In this document: piece by piece, positions 21,671 through 35,843 of the stretch
Layout: each line of letters opens with the position of its first letter
Numbering within the stretch: the first letter of the stretch is position 1
NCBI RefSeq assembly: GCF_040436345.1
Contig: NC_133230.1
Location: 29,508,551-29,572,550 of the forward strand
Origin: Pagrus major
Lineage: Eukaryota > Chordata > Actinopteri > Spariformes > Sparidae
DNA: 64,000 nucleotides
Reading direction: 5' to 3'
Program-made: the position numbers and the translations under genes
The notes under the pieces: generated by a model
The model's database searches: none
What the model was told of the DNA's origin: nothing
What the model saw: the letters and a program-made list of their open reading frames with translations, nothing else

Positions 21671-24599
21671 TACAAATTTGAGGTTCATGTGCTGTACTTG
21701 AGTATTTCCATTTTATGGTTTTACTTCCAGCCCAGCCACCAGGATAAAATGTTGGCAGTTAATGTTTTTGCAAACGACTGATGCATTCACATTTGTATGT
21801 ATTGACATTCCTTCACTTTAACGTTACATGTTTATGACCTGACTTTCATATCAGGAGGTGGAAGGATTGATGGGATGGTAGTGCAGTTATAGGCCCACCT
21901 TTATAAATATGATGCATCACCAGTGATGAAACTACCAAACAGTACCACCACTACCAAAACCAACAATATACAATATACAAGATTGATAGCCTACCACTCG
22001 CATGTCTGTTTGCTTAACGTGGTGCTAGAGCTAGCAGTTATCTTATGTTAGCATACAGGCTGGATTTTGATGTATTTAGACAGGGCCAGGTAGCTGTTTC
22101 TCAGTTCAGACTTTGTGCTAAGTTAAGTTAACTGGCTGCTAACTAAGCTACAGCTACTTACTTAGCTTACAAACATGATTTTCTCATTCAGCCTCGATCA
22201 ACAATGTGCATAATCACGCACATACATAGCCTGCGTTAGTGCAGACAGAGCCTTTATTATTTCCATCCCCACCAGCTCAGTGTTTAACATGCAATTCAGT
22301 ATGCACACACACTTGAAGTACACACATCATCACGATGACAAGGCCTGATTTCCTTGAGAAAAATGAGACTGTGGCTGGAGGACTTCCTCTGGACTCGGCC
22401 TGCCTACTTATTTCTGTCACGTTTAACATGGTGCTTCTTCTCCTCTTCACACACTCGTTTCCCTCCTAGCTAGTCAATGCCCCTGTTTGTGTGGTTGCCC
22501 ATTTTTCATGCCCTGACACAGGATGAGCCCTCAAATCCCGCTAAAAGCCTCCATTGTCTGCCTCTCTGCGAGCCAACTGATGAGCATCACAAGTAGAAAG
22601 AGAGGAGAAGAAGAGAGAGAGAGATAGAGAGAAGAAACATGTCTTGGGGATTCGTTTTGCTTCAGGTAGTAGATGACATTCACCTTGAACACATTACTTG
22701 GGCATATCAGCATGATGAATATATAATTTCCCAGGGTTGCTCAGCAATCCATGCATACACAATCACAAAAACAAGAGTGCAGGCTGTTTCCTGTGTGCTT
22801 CCTTGTGGTTTGTGAGACATTGATGATTACAAATTTGTTGCAGTTTTTCACAGCTAATGGCCCAGACCTCAATACCGAATGCAATGTCATCCTATGAGGT
22901 CAGAAAATAGGTTTTATAATAAGAAATAAAGTGAGGAATTAAGTTAGCAATAAGTGGATTATACTGTATATAGTCACATTAGCGTCAAAACAAAAATCTT
23001 TAATTTTAATGTATCACAAATACAAATATAACATTGAATGATGCCAAAAAGTGGCATCTAAGCAAATAAAACCAAACATTTGCATTGCCGAGCACCTAAT
23101 TACAAAGAGAATCAGGTGCAGAGTCCTCTTCACTGCCATGAATAAGGGTGCGTTGACTTAAAAGAAAGCCCTTTGTGATGCTAATTCATTCGATCAACTG
23201 GCTTATTGACTGCAAAAAGGCCCTCACCAGCAGGCAACCACAAAGCTGCACATGGTGGCCATCTTGACCAGGAGCTTGTGCAGATGTATCTGTCTGTCGG
23301 GCTCTGGCAGTGGCTCTCAGAGGAGGAGGAGGAGGAGGAAGAAGAAGGCATAGTAGCTGGATTGCTCAGCCAAGCTTGCATGTTTGACTCGCCTCATTGA
23401 TAAAATTCACATCGCAGGGGAGCTTGGAAGCGCAACACAACCTCTAAAAATGGAGAGCAGTAATCGTGCTGATGTGTGTAGATGTACCGCACACACACGC
23501 CCTTCTTCCACCTCTTTCTTTTTCCTTGTGCCTAAGGTGGCAGACATGACGCGACACACCCCTCCCGAGATTTCTGCATGCGTGCAGACATGCCACAGAG
23601 CCGGTTACCATGGCAACTACTGCTTCTATCGACATCTCCGGGTGCTGTTAACTGGGGGGGGGGGGGGTTTTGTGGGAACCCAGTCATGAAGACAGTGGAA
23701 GAGGATATGGCTTTGGCGTTTGTTTTTATTTGCCTTATCATCTCTGGCTTGTTTATTTGAGATGACTTTGACTCCCACAATTTATGCAGCTGAGACTCTC
23801 AACCTCCGTGTGACCACAGGGAAATGAAGCGTGGTTTCCTTTTAACCTTTACCCTGTCTACCTCCCCGTCAGACTTTTTTTCCCTTCTTCATCATAAATT
23901 CCATCTCCCTGTTTTATCAACTACGCATCTTTTTCCTCCCTCTCCTTGCGTTTATCTCTGGCATCAAGGCCATCACAGGCAAATCACCCAGTGGAGCCTT
24001 GTTTCCATCTGTCGTAACACGCAGACCAGGTAAGACGGCAGAGAGAGATTAAACAGATGGAGAGGCAAGAATAAGGAGAGGGTGAGGGGTTTAGAAGCAC
24101 ATAATGTGTTGATGAGTGAAGCAGAGGGAGAGGGTTAGGGGCTGGGCAGAGACAATGTGTGTGTGCATGTATGTGTCAGACAGGAGCGTACAGTAGTAAG
24201 GCAGCTCATCCCCAACGGCACTGCGGCGTTACTAGGTCAGTGTGCCATCATCTCATTCATCATTATCACAGCCGGCTCTTCCTCCTGCACTCTCACTCTT
24301 CATCCCTCCCACGCTCTCTTGCAGTTGTTCTCTTCTTTTCCAACACACACGGCACAATGTGAGAGACACAGAGCTTCAGAGACAGAATGGGAAACCCAAA
24401 CAGACTCAGAAGGAGCAAGTCTGTGTTGGAGTCCAAGCTGAGCTTTAGGCCATTACAGTATAATGGATTGATACTGTGAACTAAAACTAATGCATTTATT
24501 AATGATTAATCAATCATTCAACATGCTTAAAAAATAACAACTGTCATCCACAATTGGCCAGCTAATGTTTTGCCATGCTAGTGCTGTGAACCTAGTATC
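21671..24599. other. No gene seen; repeat fragments and low-complexity tracts
   Basis: A diverged repeat with TAGC/CTAA words and GGCTGGATTTTGATGT lies at about 22,010-22,200. A GA-rich patch lies at 22,600-22,635, a GAG/GAA triplet run at 23,319-23,347 and a run of 14 G at 23,654-23,667. Open frames here are short and show no recognisable domain or convincing splice structure. Confidence 0.5.
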
Positions 24600-24880
24600 T
24601 GAGTATCAGTGTTACTGTGTTGGTTCACCACTTGTGACACTGAAATGTCTCAACAGGTTGTCTCTTCGATGGAATGCTGTTACATTTTTTTTTTTTACAG
24701 ATGTCTATCTTTCCTAAAATAGATACAAAATACAAGTATGCAAAACAAATGGCATTCACATCAGCTTCAACTTTACCCAATGTTGGCGTGCTAACATTAT
24801 AAACTAAGATGGTAAGTATACCAGCTAAACTGCAGCATATCAGCATTGTCATTGCTAAACTTACATCTGGCTAGCCACAA
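24600..24880. repeat. Interspersed fish repeat (GGTTCACCACTT family), copy 1
   Basis: Sequence from TTGGTTCACCACTTG through GAAATGTCTCAACA to the poly-T and ACAGATGTCTATC segment, then CTAACATTATAA and AGCATATCAGCATTG, follows a repeat also seen at 27,910-28,020 and 59,300-59,770. The class cannot be assigned here. Confidence 0.45.
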
Positions 24881-27800
24881 TAGGTTGCTTTTGTTACGAT
24901 CCCTTCTACAATCAAGTTTAAACGATAGGAAAAGGGCTAAATCGTCTTCCTTTTGTCACCAGGCAAATGGCTGAAAGTTTGATAGATCAACTCCGCCCTC
25001 ATATCTCTATGCTGGCTAAATACAAAGACAAGAATATACAGCTAGCTTAGGGACATCCAAAGTGAGGCTTGATTAAAGTGTAATAAAGTAGTGAAACTAT
25101 AACCTTTATTTCTTATCAAAGACTTATACGTTGAACTGTGCACAACAGTATGGGCACCTGTCAATATCAAAGAGTGACGGGAGCCATTATCCCCACCATT
25201 TATCAAATCCATGTCTCCTTTTTGGTCAAAAATCACAAAATGACAGATGCTCTGTGACAGACAGAAATCGATTAGCCCTCGTGAGTTCAGTATAATGATC
25301 AGGAGCACAGTAAGTCTGACACACTCCACACCATTAAAGCAGGCCAATAGGCCATATTTCATGACAGCTTTGCATTCCTGCATATTGTAAACGGGCCTGG
25401 GTGATGTAAGACCCCTGCTGCTCAGTAATAGCTGGCAGCATAACTGTCGTTTGTTTGGTATACACACAGACACGTATATACGACAACAACCGCTTGCGTG
25501 CAATCGCATGCAAATGTATTTACCCCTCACCACTGCCCTCTACAAACGCTCAGACTCATTAACTCAGTTCTGGGTTATCTGCTAGCCGGGGCGTTTTTTT
25601 GGCCAGTCTATGAGATCATCACTCTCCCTGAGCTGAGCCCCAGTCCTTTTTTCCTCCCACTCCTCAAACCCCTCACCCCTCTCCTCCTCCACCTCCTTCT
25701 CAACGATCTTTATTGTGATGCAGATTTGGGGATCAGTGGGGGATGGGAGCAGGGGTGTGGGGGATGGAGAGAGAGGAGGTTTGTGGCGAGGCTGTGGTTA
25801 GTGTTAAATTTGACCTGGCAGCCCTGCTGTGCCTCAGCGGGCGGTCCGGCATGGGCTTGGGGGAGGGGAGACCGAGAGAGAGAGGGAAAAGAAAGAGCTT
25901 CGAGGGTTATCCCACAGCCTGTATACGAGACTCAGATATCAACGTAGCAGCCTCATCTTGAAATAAAAGATGGCAGACACGCCCCTTGTATCTTCACTCG
26001 ACAGTAATCCCATCCAGGAGTGGAACAGAGATGAATAGGATGTTCAATGGCGTTTTGTTCTGTCTAGACATAATGAGCTTAATGTCACTGAGGTCATGTT
26101 GTTGTTCCCTCTGTCATAGACTAATACCATGTCAAACTAACTGGAATATGAATAGCGATCATAATTTGCAAATGGGAATGCATTAATCTGTGTATTTATC
26201 TGTGGGGAATAAAGCCATTACTGAAACATCACTAATTTGCCCACACAGATCGTTCAGCTGCTGTGCTGTCTGAGGCTGGGTGGTAAGTTTTGGGCTTTCC
26301 TGCAAGTGTGTCAGGGTGTGTATAATCACTATGTGCGTCTGCGTGTGCGTTCTTACAGTATGTCTGCAGCTTAAGCTACGGCCATGCTCCACCCAGCTGT
26401 CAGAGAAGTCAAACCTTGACCGAGCGCCTGCCCTCCAATGACAATGCATCCCACCCCCCACACACACTTTCACGCACGCCAGAATGGAGGGCAGGGATGG
26501 TAGAAATCAGAGAAAGGCCCCCGGCGAAAATAAATAAATAAATGTCTAGAGTCGATACCCGGCTTTAATGAGGCGTGCGTGGGGTGGATTCATTGACTCT
26601 GCACCTCTTATTGCGCTGACAAAAAGACAGCGAGTTCACTTCTGTCCATTTGATTATGCCGAATCACACTCTAAGTGCACAAGAACAAGGTAGCGCACAG
26701 ATATACACCTGGTACAATTAGGGTTAGAGCACTGTTAACTGGTGTACACGGACATTTATTATAACAATAACCATGCTGTGATTTGTTGTTCCTATGTCTT
26801 GGCGCTCCTCCAAAGAGATCTGAGTTCAGGTTCAGTTACGGAGACACACAGTCAGTGACACATAAGGAAAGTGGACGTTTGCCAAAAAAGATGTGGGTCC
26901 TTCGGCTGAGAGATGGGCAACACAACTCAAGTGAATCTGTAAAAACAAAAAAAAACAATTGTTTAGTTCACTCAGCTTTGGCGTGATTCATTATTTGGTT
27001 GTCATTTTGCTCCACTTTTCCATTTTATCCATCTGCCATTGCAGCTGGGTTGTCATGGAGCATCATCGCAGCGTGATGAGCTTGTTTGTGAGTGACCTAT
27101 TTATAATCCACCCCCTCCATCTTTTGCCCCCAATTCTCTTTCTTGTCCTCCTCCAGTTTATCAAAACACGGTTACATAAAAACAGCTCCCTTTGAACCAG
27201 CACTGGGTCGTCACCGTGGCATGAAAATCTTTTTGAGTCATTAAATAATTCAGGAGACGGGGTGAGGTGTTGAGTCTGGGTTATTTAAGTTTCACTCTCA
27301 AGATATTCTTAGCTCAAAAAATGGCAAGACGGAGACTTGTAACTTGTGCGTGTTTATTTGAAATATTGAAAGCCACCAAGAAATGAAATCTTGAGCAGTT
27401 TCAGTCTTCCAGAATGTGACTTGTTTCTGAGTGAAAGTCACACAGCTACTGTGCATTGTGACAGTAGTTCAAGGGGAGGAAGTTTCTGCCAGCTACTACA
27501 ACCAACAAGCTAACGGTCAAGTGCACTTTTATTTGTTGGGTTAGCTGGTTATCTTGGTCAGTTAATGTATAGGTAACACTCCCATGTTCATGATGAGTCT
27601 TCAAAAATATTATAATGTTTAACAAGAAGAGACAAAATAGACATTTTAAAGGGGCTTTATTTCTAAACTAAGTGTTAGCTACTGTTGCTCTCCGTTAGTG
27701 GAGCGGATAGAGGAACTGAGTAAGCCACTCCAGAGCGTGCATAAAGTCACATCCTGTGACCAGTCTTTCACAAAGAAATCCACAACATGAACCAACTTAA

Positions 27801-30800
27801 ACAAATCATCCACAGGCTTGTATAGGCAACTGAGAGAGACGGAGGAGGTCTCATTTTTCATGTCACATCACAATCCACAATACTTTGAGTATTTTATGGG
27901 ACTCAAAAATGGTCTGTTGGTTCACCACTTTGGTTAAAATTGAAATATCTCAACTAGTATTCAATGAATTGCCAAATTCAAAAACTTTTTTTTACAGACA
28001 TTTATCCTAACAATGACAATGGCTGCTGCTCTTGTAAATCACACCCAGCCTGCCAACACTGACCTCTAGCCAGTCTCCACAACTTTATTATCACACATTC
28101 AGTAGCATTGTACTTACTAAGAGTGGTGGCAGTCCAGTCTGCCTCGTCTGCTCTCCCTTTTATCGGTGCTTAAATTGTCTAGAACTGCCCGACCGTGTTT
28201 GCAGTGCAGCACTGACCTCAACTCAACTGGTCTGCTGAGACAGCTAGTATTGATCTGCTAGCTTGAAAAAAGATGCCCAGTTGAGTCTGCATTAACCTCC
28301 CACTAGCTTAGCTCTGGTTAGCAGTGATTGATTAGGGATTGATTGGTTGAAACAGTGAACAGGGAGGGAGGTGGAATGAGGTAAAGATGTGGGGATTGCG
28401 GGTAGTTATTTACGTTTGTGTCTCGTTGGGAAATGAGCACAGTCAGGTTGGGCAAAGATTTACGGTTACTGCCCGTGTTATTCTCTTGTTAATTCACACC
28501 TTGTCAGAGCTTGAGATACGGCCCTGATAGGAAGATACATTAAAAACAAAACGGGAGGGATATATCTCTTGCTGACAGTTACAGTATGAAAGACACCTGC
28601 TTCAACGACGGCACAGGGAAGAGAAAGCCATTTGTCGGTTCTGAAGGGAGACACTTCCTTTGTGTGACTTCCCCTTGGGGCTTACTAACAAGGTTATAAT
28701 GGGTCAGTGATGAGCTGGGACTGGAGATCAATTGGAGAGCATTTAGGGGGCCCTCAGTGTCGGCCCACAACAGAGCTCAGGCCATCAGGAGGGACCGGGG
28801 GCAGCAGGCATGGTATTTGGGCCAAGGGCATCAGTTGGTGAAGGTCTCAGGAGGTTGTGTGCAATATGATCAGGTGCTGCTGGTGGATCTCCATCACATC
28901 CTCAAATACCCAACATGTAAGCCGATCAGGGACCATTCAGGACAGTGTGGGAGATAATCTGCTTGAACTCAGTGACAATGGCGCGATATATATAGAAGCC
29001 CATGATTTGATGACATTTTCAGTTCTTTACTGATGTCATTGGAGGATTTAAGCCTATGGATGTGTAATATAAGCACATAACCTGTGTCACAGGAAGATGA
29101 CCTGACTGATGTGGCATACTCACAACCGGAGCAATTTGATCATGGTCCATTGTGGCCTGATTTCTGTCGCCTGCTGGTGCACAGTACCCTATGGGATAGT
29201 GGTGGGTTCATTATGGTAAGCAAAGACTGTTGAACCATCAAGGCTATTTGGTGTCATGGTTTATCCCTGCAGCGTATGATGGATGTTGATGTGGCTAGTA
29301 ATGGGGGAGCTCCTTTTTCCTTTGCTTGAGAATTTGCCCAAAAGGGGCTCATTCCTAAAAACATTCCAGGGTGTCCGGTTTTCTCCCCGAATTTGAAAGA
29401 CTGGAGATAACCATAGCCTTCATACTCTTACATTCTGAGAAATGTAAGGAAAAAGGACAAGCAGAATCCATCGTCCCAGGTTAACAGGATTTCATAGACG
29501 AGAACTGAACTGTTTAATTTTTTTCAGGAGATTTATGGGGGCGTCATGAGAAAGTTGCCAGGTTAGAGGCAAGTCGTCCCTCCTAATGGGCCGGGCGACC
29601 CCGCTCTCCTCAAGGTCAGGGAGATCAGAGTAATTAACTACCAGCAGCAAGGCGCTTCGACCACCTTTATCTTGGCTTCTGTGCTATCATCAAACACCTC
29701 AAACCTTCAGAGAGTCCTACTTGGCTCTGAGTTGACACAGCAATTCACAACGCACCTGTGTGTGCGTCTTGCTGCAGCCACACAGACAAACTCAAGGTTG
29801 CCCAAGGACGCAGTCTTTGGGCTGATAGATGAGCATTTCACATGTGTGTTTGTTCCCAAAGTGCTGTGTTACAGTATAACAAGAGGTCGTTTCAGGGCAA
29901 TAATGGCTCGGCTTTAGGGAGAGATAAAGCTTAATGAGCTGAATGCTTTGGTATTCACAGCTGAACATAAACACGAGACAGCAGCTCTCACTGCTGGGCG
30001 TGTTGCTAATGTCCCAACCTATAGACCCATCTTCTTCTCTTGTCCAACCACAGGCTGGATCACCTTATAAGGCCTGAAAGAGCAGCTTGGCAGCAAGCAA
30101 GTGACTGTTGGGCCTGATGTATGCCCTTGTTATTCCAAATAGAAAAGAGGGAAACAGCTGATTATTGATATCTGTTAAGTGTCCAGGACGAGTAATGCGG
30201 CTGTCTGACCAAGCAGCTGTTCACCAAGCTTTTGGCAGGTGGAGGAAATCAATGGCAAGACACACCTTTCAGATGAGGATAACGGATGAGAGGGGGGCAC
30301 TGTAATGGAAAGATACCCGTCTATGCTTTGGCCTCTCTAGGCCGGACAGATGGTGAAGACAGTAATGACACAGCGCTGATGAAAGCCAGTCCAGGAGCTG
30401 TCGGATTTCAAACGGAATACATGTTTGACCGCTGGTGTCTGGAAATCTGTTAAGGTTCGCAAACAGACACAGAAGCGTTACATATTCCCTTTAAACAATT
30501 CACTCTCAGAGGTAGTAGAGCCATTATCTCTCTCACACTTGAATCAGCCAGTGTAACTCTTTCTCCAATTGTTCTCCCACCTCCCGTAGGCACAGATACA
30601 CCCTCGTATAGATTAAGACACCTCTCATCAGCCTCGACACGCTCCCTGCAGGCATGAAGCACGTTCCTTTGCTGAAGCCCTCTTCACTTTTTCATCATCT
30701 TGCATCATTACGTGTCACATATCTTCCCCTGATACATCAAAGATTGGCAACCGTGCAGTTTTACGTTAAGTGACAGTATCTCGTATTCGTAATTGTTTGA

Positions 30801-32349
30801 AAGACGCACATTTCTGGTGAGTAAGATATACTTATTTGCCTTTGACTGCACTGCCTGACTGTCACCATTTCTGGCAAAAGATACAGTAAAGCTTCAGTCA
30901 AATTACATCTAACGTCAAATGACTCTTTCTCAACCCTGTTTCTCTCCATGCTGGTCCCTCTGGTTGTTCCTCTCTCCCTTCCACTGCTGTGCAAATGGAT
31001 TAATCTTGTAGCTCCCAGTCTCTGAAGGGAGGGCAGAGTGGTGTGCTTGTGTCAGGGCATGGTGAAATATCGACAGAGATGAAAACTCAACATGTGGTTA
31101 CGTGAGGATAAGATTCGCAACTCTTCTGTGCACTTGTGTTTTTATATATCACGATTGCCCACATGCCCTCGGCGATGTAAAGATCAAGTGTGATCTGAGC
31201 ATTTTTTGACCCCTCAGGCAACTCACACAGAGTCCCAAAATAGAGTCTTATCCATTAATAAACCACGTACCTGTGCATCCCAGTTCTTTTCCAGTATCCC
31301 CGCAGGAGAGAGAGACAGAGAGAGATAGGAGTCTGCCTGTTAACAGAACTGGATCAGTGTAAAGCCCTCAGTCACCAGTGACACTCATTTCAGCTTCTCT
31401 ACATTATTAAAAATGTTTTAATGGTCCGATCGCATGAATTATTTACTCTCATCTTGTCATTCACTGTCTCTCTGACTCCACATATTCCCCTTTCGCACTT
31501 TTCTCTCGCTCTCCGCCTCGCTCACTCTTCCCCGTTGACTGAGCAGCGGCATCAATGACAGGGGTCTAAGTGGTTGCCATGACAGCGGCGATGGAAATCA
31601 CTGGGAGCACATGAATGGAGGAGTTTGAACCTGAGGAACCTCACGTCTCGTGGTTGTCTGTAGAGGGTGAGAAAGTAGACCCCATTACTGTGCCCGCCCC
31701 CTCCTGCAAACACAGAAACAGTACACACAGACATACATATTATGTTTCACTATGGATGCTCTAACTGCCCCAAAGCTGAAGTTGGATTGTCATAATCCAT
31801 GGTCAGACATATTGAGAGTGAAATATGGAGTCAGCATGTTCTCTTTCACCCCTCTGTCCTCTGCTGCATATTAATAGCACAACTAACTTTGAGTGTCTTC
31901 AAGGCGACCAGACCAAAACCTCAGTATTGAACAATACCACAAAGCCAACGTTTTCCAAATTCTTACTTCCTGTAGTATCTGTGCATTGCAACTATGTTGT
32001 GGTCACCATTAGGAAAAGATTGTGACTTTGTCAAGTTATCATTAAAGTCTGGTTAGGGTTAAGCAATTAAAACACATAAAAAAGAGTACTCAACTGATTT
32101 AGCAGTTCATTGTGCAATATGAAGGTCATTATGCAGCAGAATCAGAGATATCATCTTCTATATTCTATACAGTCCTCTCTCTCGCCCAAATGTGGTGCAT
32201 ACATTAACTGCGACGCTGCGGAGGTGTGGTGCACTCACTTCCTGCTAACTCCACAGATTGCTTTTAAACAGACTCAAATGACATCACCTGAGGCAATGTA
32301 TCAGATTTAGATTATTTGTTTTCGGGTCCATTACATCCATTGTTGTGAA
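24881..32349. other. No gene seen; mostly unclassified noncoding DNA
   Basis: Apart from the repeat at 27,910-28,020 (GGTTCACCACTTTGG then ATATCTCAACTAG) I recognise little. Several moderately GC-balanced stretches without repeats (28,740-29,000, 29,080-29,330, 30,000-30,450) are candidates for conserved noncoding elements, which only cross-species alignment could show. Short open frames have no domain signatures. No tRNA or hairpin RNA was recognised. Confidence 0.4.
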
Positions 32350-32545
32350 TGCGATATCCAAAGAACGCCTTCAAGGAATTTCTTCTAATTTGGTACAAAT
32401 GTCCATTATGACTCAAGGATGCCCTGCCAAAGGTCAGAGGTCACTGTGACCTCACAAAACACATTTTTGGTTGTAGCTCAAAAATTCATACAATAACTAC
32501 AATAACATTTGACATACAAATTTGGAGTCAGGGCTAAGGATGAAA
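32350..32545. repeat. Interspersed repeat with DR1 and palindromic ERE motifs
   Basis: The tract GAACGCCTTCAAGGAATTTC then TTTGGTACAAATGTCC and AAGGTCAGAGGTCACTGTGA matches a repeat I recognise as widespread in fish genomes. Within it, 32431-32443 is AGGTCA-G-AGGTCA (a DR1). Bases 32438-32452 are AGGTCACTGTGACCT, a perfect consensus estrogen response element. Regulatory use is inference. Confidence 0.6.
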
Positions 32546-33305
32546 TATACATAGCACATATATAGTTAGTTGAAACAAAGGCACACGAGTCTTCAGATCG
32601 CTACTGTGTATCTTCTCTGCGTAAATAAAAGCAGGTTTTGCAGTGATAAGTTGTGCATACCACGAGCACTCACCACTCATTCCCCCACACTCACCACTCT
32701 CTTAGAGCCTGCAGCAAATGAGAAATCATGGGAGGTCAGGGTGGGCGGGAGTTGGGATATGACATCATAATCATCATGGCTGCCACAGGCTGCAGCTGCC
32801 ACCAGCTGTTGTACATTAAGCAAAGTGCATCAGGCGGATTTGGCTGAGCCAGTTATGGGATAACTCAATAACATTACTCTGTTAGGGGCTGCCTTGAGCT
32901 CTTTATTTCATAATGCATCGTGGTTTTACCACCCGACCTGCTATCTAACTCTCAGGAGCTGTCGTGAACTTGTAAGCTGATTACCTTACGCTGCGTAACT
33001 TTATGGGTCATTAGAATTGGCCTCTGCTCATCAGTCAAGTCTTAACACACCTTGTCGTTTCTATCTATGAAAATAGTGTTATACATTATGTTATTATACA
33101 GATGCAAGTGCAGAATTTCATCAAGTAAGGCCATCAAATCAAATGCTCGATGTTCTCCTGGCCTCTGGCTTACACTCTCAACATGACTGGGTCTTAATGC
33201 TTGCATAGAAGTAGGTTAAGTGCCTTGTGCCAACACAGCATGCCTGCATTAATCTGACTCACCACAAGTGCCACACAAGTGTTCCTCGGTGAATCCTGGG
33301 AGCTC

Positions 33306-33326
33306 AAAAAAAAAAAAAAAAAAAAA
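33306..33326. repeat. Poly(A) run of 21
   Basis: Twenty-one consecutive adenines. There is no clear retrotransposed body on the left, so it may be a simple homopolymer or the tail of an old retroelement. Confidence 0.8.
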
Positions 33327-33962
33327 CTCTCCCAAACTACAAAGAAAGAAAGTTGTGAAAGTCTGCAGTTGAAAAGGGGACGACTGTCTGGTGATTTCTA
33401 AGAAATGCCAACATTTTTCGACCCCCTACTGCTTTGCTTTGTGTTTGATGTATATGTGTGACTGAGCGAAAGGAAGAGAGAGAGAGTGTGCGCAAAATGT
33501 AGCGGGGTCTTTTGACAGTAATTGTTTGGGATGGAGGTGGCAGCTGTGGGAGAACTCTGGGGCAGAAAGGTGATAGTTTGACCCTCCCCACCCTCTGGGC
33601 TTTGCTCAAGTCGTGTCCACACTAATGGAGATAAATTTGAAACGGCATCTTTTTCTTTCCATATGGGCCTCCGTGCATACTAAATTGGCCTTTGCCACCG
33701 CCAAAAACAAAGCTTATCAAAAACAATCACTCAGTTTAAGTCAGTGAGGCCAAAAATGCCCATCTTAATGCATATGCTGTCATAATGGTGTCTGACTACT
33801 GCATAAGAATGAAATGGTTATGTGATCTTTTTTATAGACCTCCATCACCTCATCCTCCAGTGGCAGGACAGGTATACTGGTATGGAGGGACCCTCTTCGA
33901 ACTGAAATTAACATTTATTTTTAATAAAAGTATATGTTTAGCCTTAGTTTATGCTTTGATTT

Positions 33963-34099
33963 TTAAAGGTGCACTATATATAGTTTTGGGGAAGACATTT
34001 TAATCAGAGGAGAAAGACTGTTTCTTTATGCCTGAATAAACTAAATAAACAAACTTCGACACAATTTCATACAATACAAAGAACATTGTGCCCCTTTAA
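33963..34099 (+). mobile_element. MITE family A, copy 4 (internally deleted)
   Basis: It starts TTAAAGGTGCACTATATATAG, continues TTTTGGGGAAGACATTTTAA and CTAAATAAACAAACTTC, and ends AACATTGTGCCCCTTTAA. At about 137 bases it has lost the GTATTATTACCTC region present in copies 2 and 3. Confidence 0.6.
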
Positions 34100-35760
34100 C
34101 CAAACAAAATAGCTACTGTTAGCTAGTAAGTTAACTGTGCAGCTAGCAGTCCTGTTGGCTGATTCTGCCCTGACTGGGAACAGGGGGGGAAGGTTGGTTT
34201 ACACCGGTAGTACAGGAGCTGCTAGCAGGGCGCAGTGCATCAAAACTCTTAATTTCTTCACTTACTGTCAATCATTTAAGTTCATTTTTGTTTAGTTTGT
34301 TTTAAACTCAAATTCTTACACGTTGCACATAAATAACACCAATCGAAAACAAAGTTTTGTGAGAAGTAATTCTAACGCTAGCAAGCTAGGCTAACTAGTG
34401 TCCACTTTCTGAGTGAAAGCTAGTTTAGCTTCTACTTTCCGAGTGGAGCACAGACATAACAGCGTGATGGGTGTTAAATGTTGTAAAGGGACAGAGAGCT
34501 CATCGTTAACAGTTGGTTACCAAGGCTATCAAATGTTAGCGCATCACAACACTCACTGTGTCACTTTTATAGTGAAAGCCCTTATAGGCTCCAAATACCT
34601 TCTCACTAATTATTCTACTAAACAGTTTCATCATTGATTTGATGACAGATGAATCATTGTCCACATAACCTAGACAGTGCATGGGTCATGCTCCTTGTTA
34701 CATTCATGTTATTTAGAAAGAAAACATTTTTCCACTACTACTAAGAAGCGCGAAAACATATTTGCTGTATCTTACTGCCAACCTAAGGCACGTGATCATA
34801 GGTTTTATTCAGTATTTGGTTGATCAAACATGACATAGACAACATAATCACTAGTAGAGCAGCTTTTGCCCCGAGCAAAAGTTTGTGGTTTAACAGTGCC
34901 GATAAAATGCACCAGCACCAGTGAAATGTATGATATTTGTTGGGCTCTTTCATGTGTATGCGTTGTGGACTGTCGCCCCAAGAATCATAATTGCCATCTA
35001 CTCAAAATAACAGCTCCCTCTGTTAACTATCACCTCCTCCCTGCAGACTGTATCAGACAGCATTTACCTGCCTTTTGATGCTAACATCTGTTACATGATG
35101 TCTGGCTTTGCTTCAGATCACAAAGGCTTCTTCAGCCGTCAAAATATTTCATCTTCAGATTTCCCATCTTCACTTTTGATTGCATACTTGGCTTTATTCC
35201 TCTGCCTCTGTATCGGCTGTGCACTTGTTAGTCTGCCTCCTTGGCTGTCCTTTAGCTGACTCAATAGGAGAGTATAAATACCTTTTACAGGCTTCCCTGC
35301 AGTATCTTTCTTTACCTCATCCTGTCCTTCACATCCTTCCCTCGGCTTCTTCTTTCGTCTGCCTTCCTTCCTTTCAAGTCTGCTTTTTTTTTTTGTATTG
35401 AGAAAAACATGTAGGAGGTCAGACAAAAGATAATATACATGCTATATATATATTACATACTGTATCCTGAAACACACAGCCAAAACAAGCCAAAAGTAGG
35501 CTGCACTAGTAAGTATTTTACATGAGCGCAGCAGACTGCAGCAGCATGTGTGAATGTCATCAGTGGTTATGGTTCCACGTGGACAGTGGAGTGGTGTTTA
35601 GTGACAGTTTCACAATGATAAACCCAGTGGGCACGAGTAGAGACAGAGGAGTGTGTGGCTCACATGCAGACCCGGAGGCCATGGGAGTAGGAGTGGGGGC
35701 GGGTTGGACCAGAATCTGCTTTGGCCGTTACAGCAATCTGGGTCAGTCAGAGGCTGAGAC

Positions 35761-35843
<83 letters not shown>

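Noticed and set aside
25042..25961. 163-codon minus-strand and 149-codon plus-strand frames
   Set aside because: No domain, no splice context and ordinary base composition. Lengths of this order occur by chance in 64 kb read in six frames.
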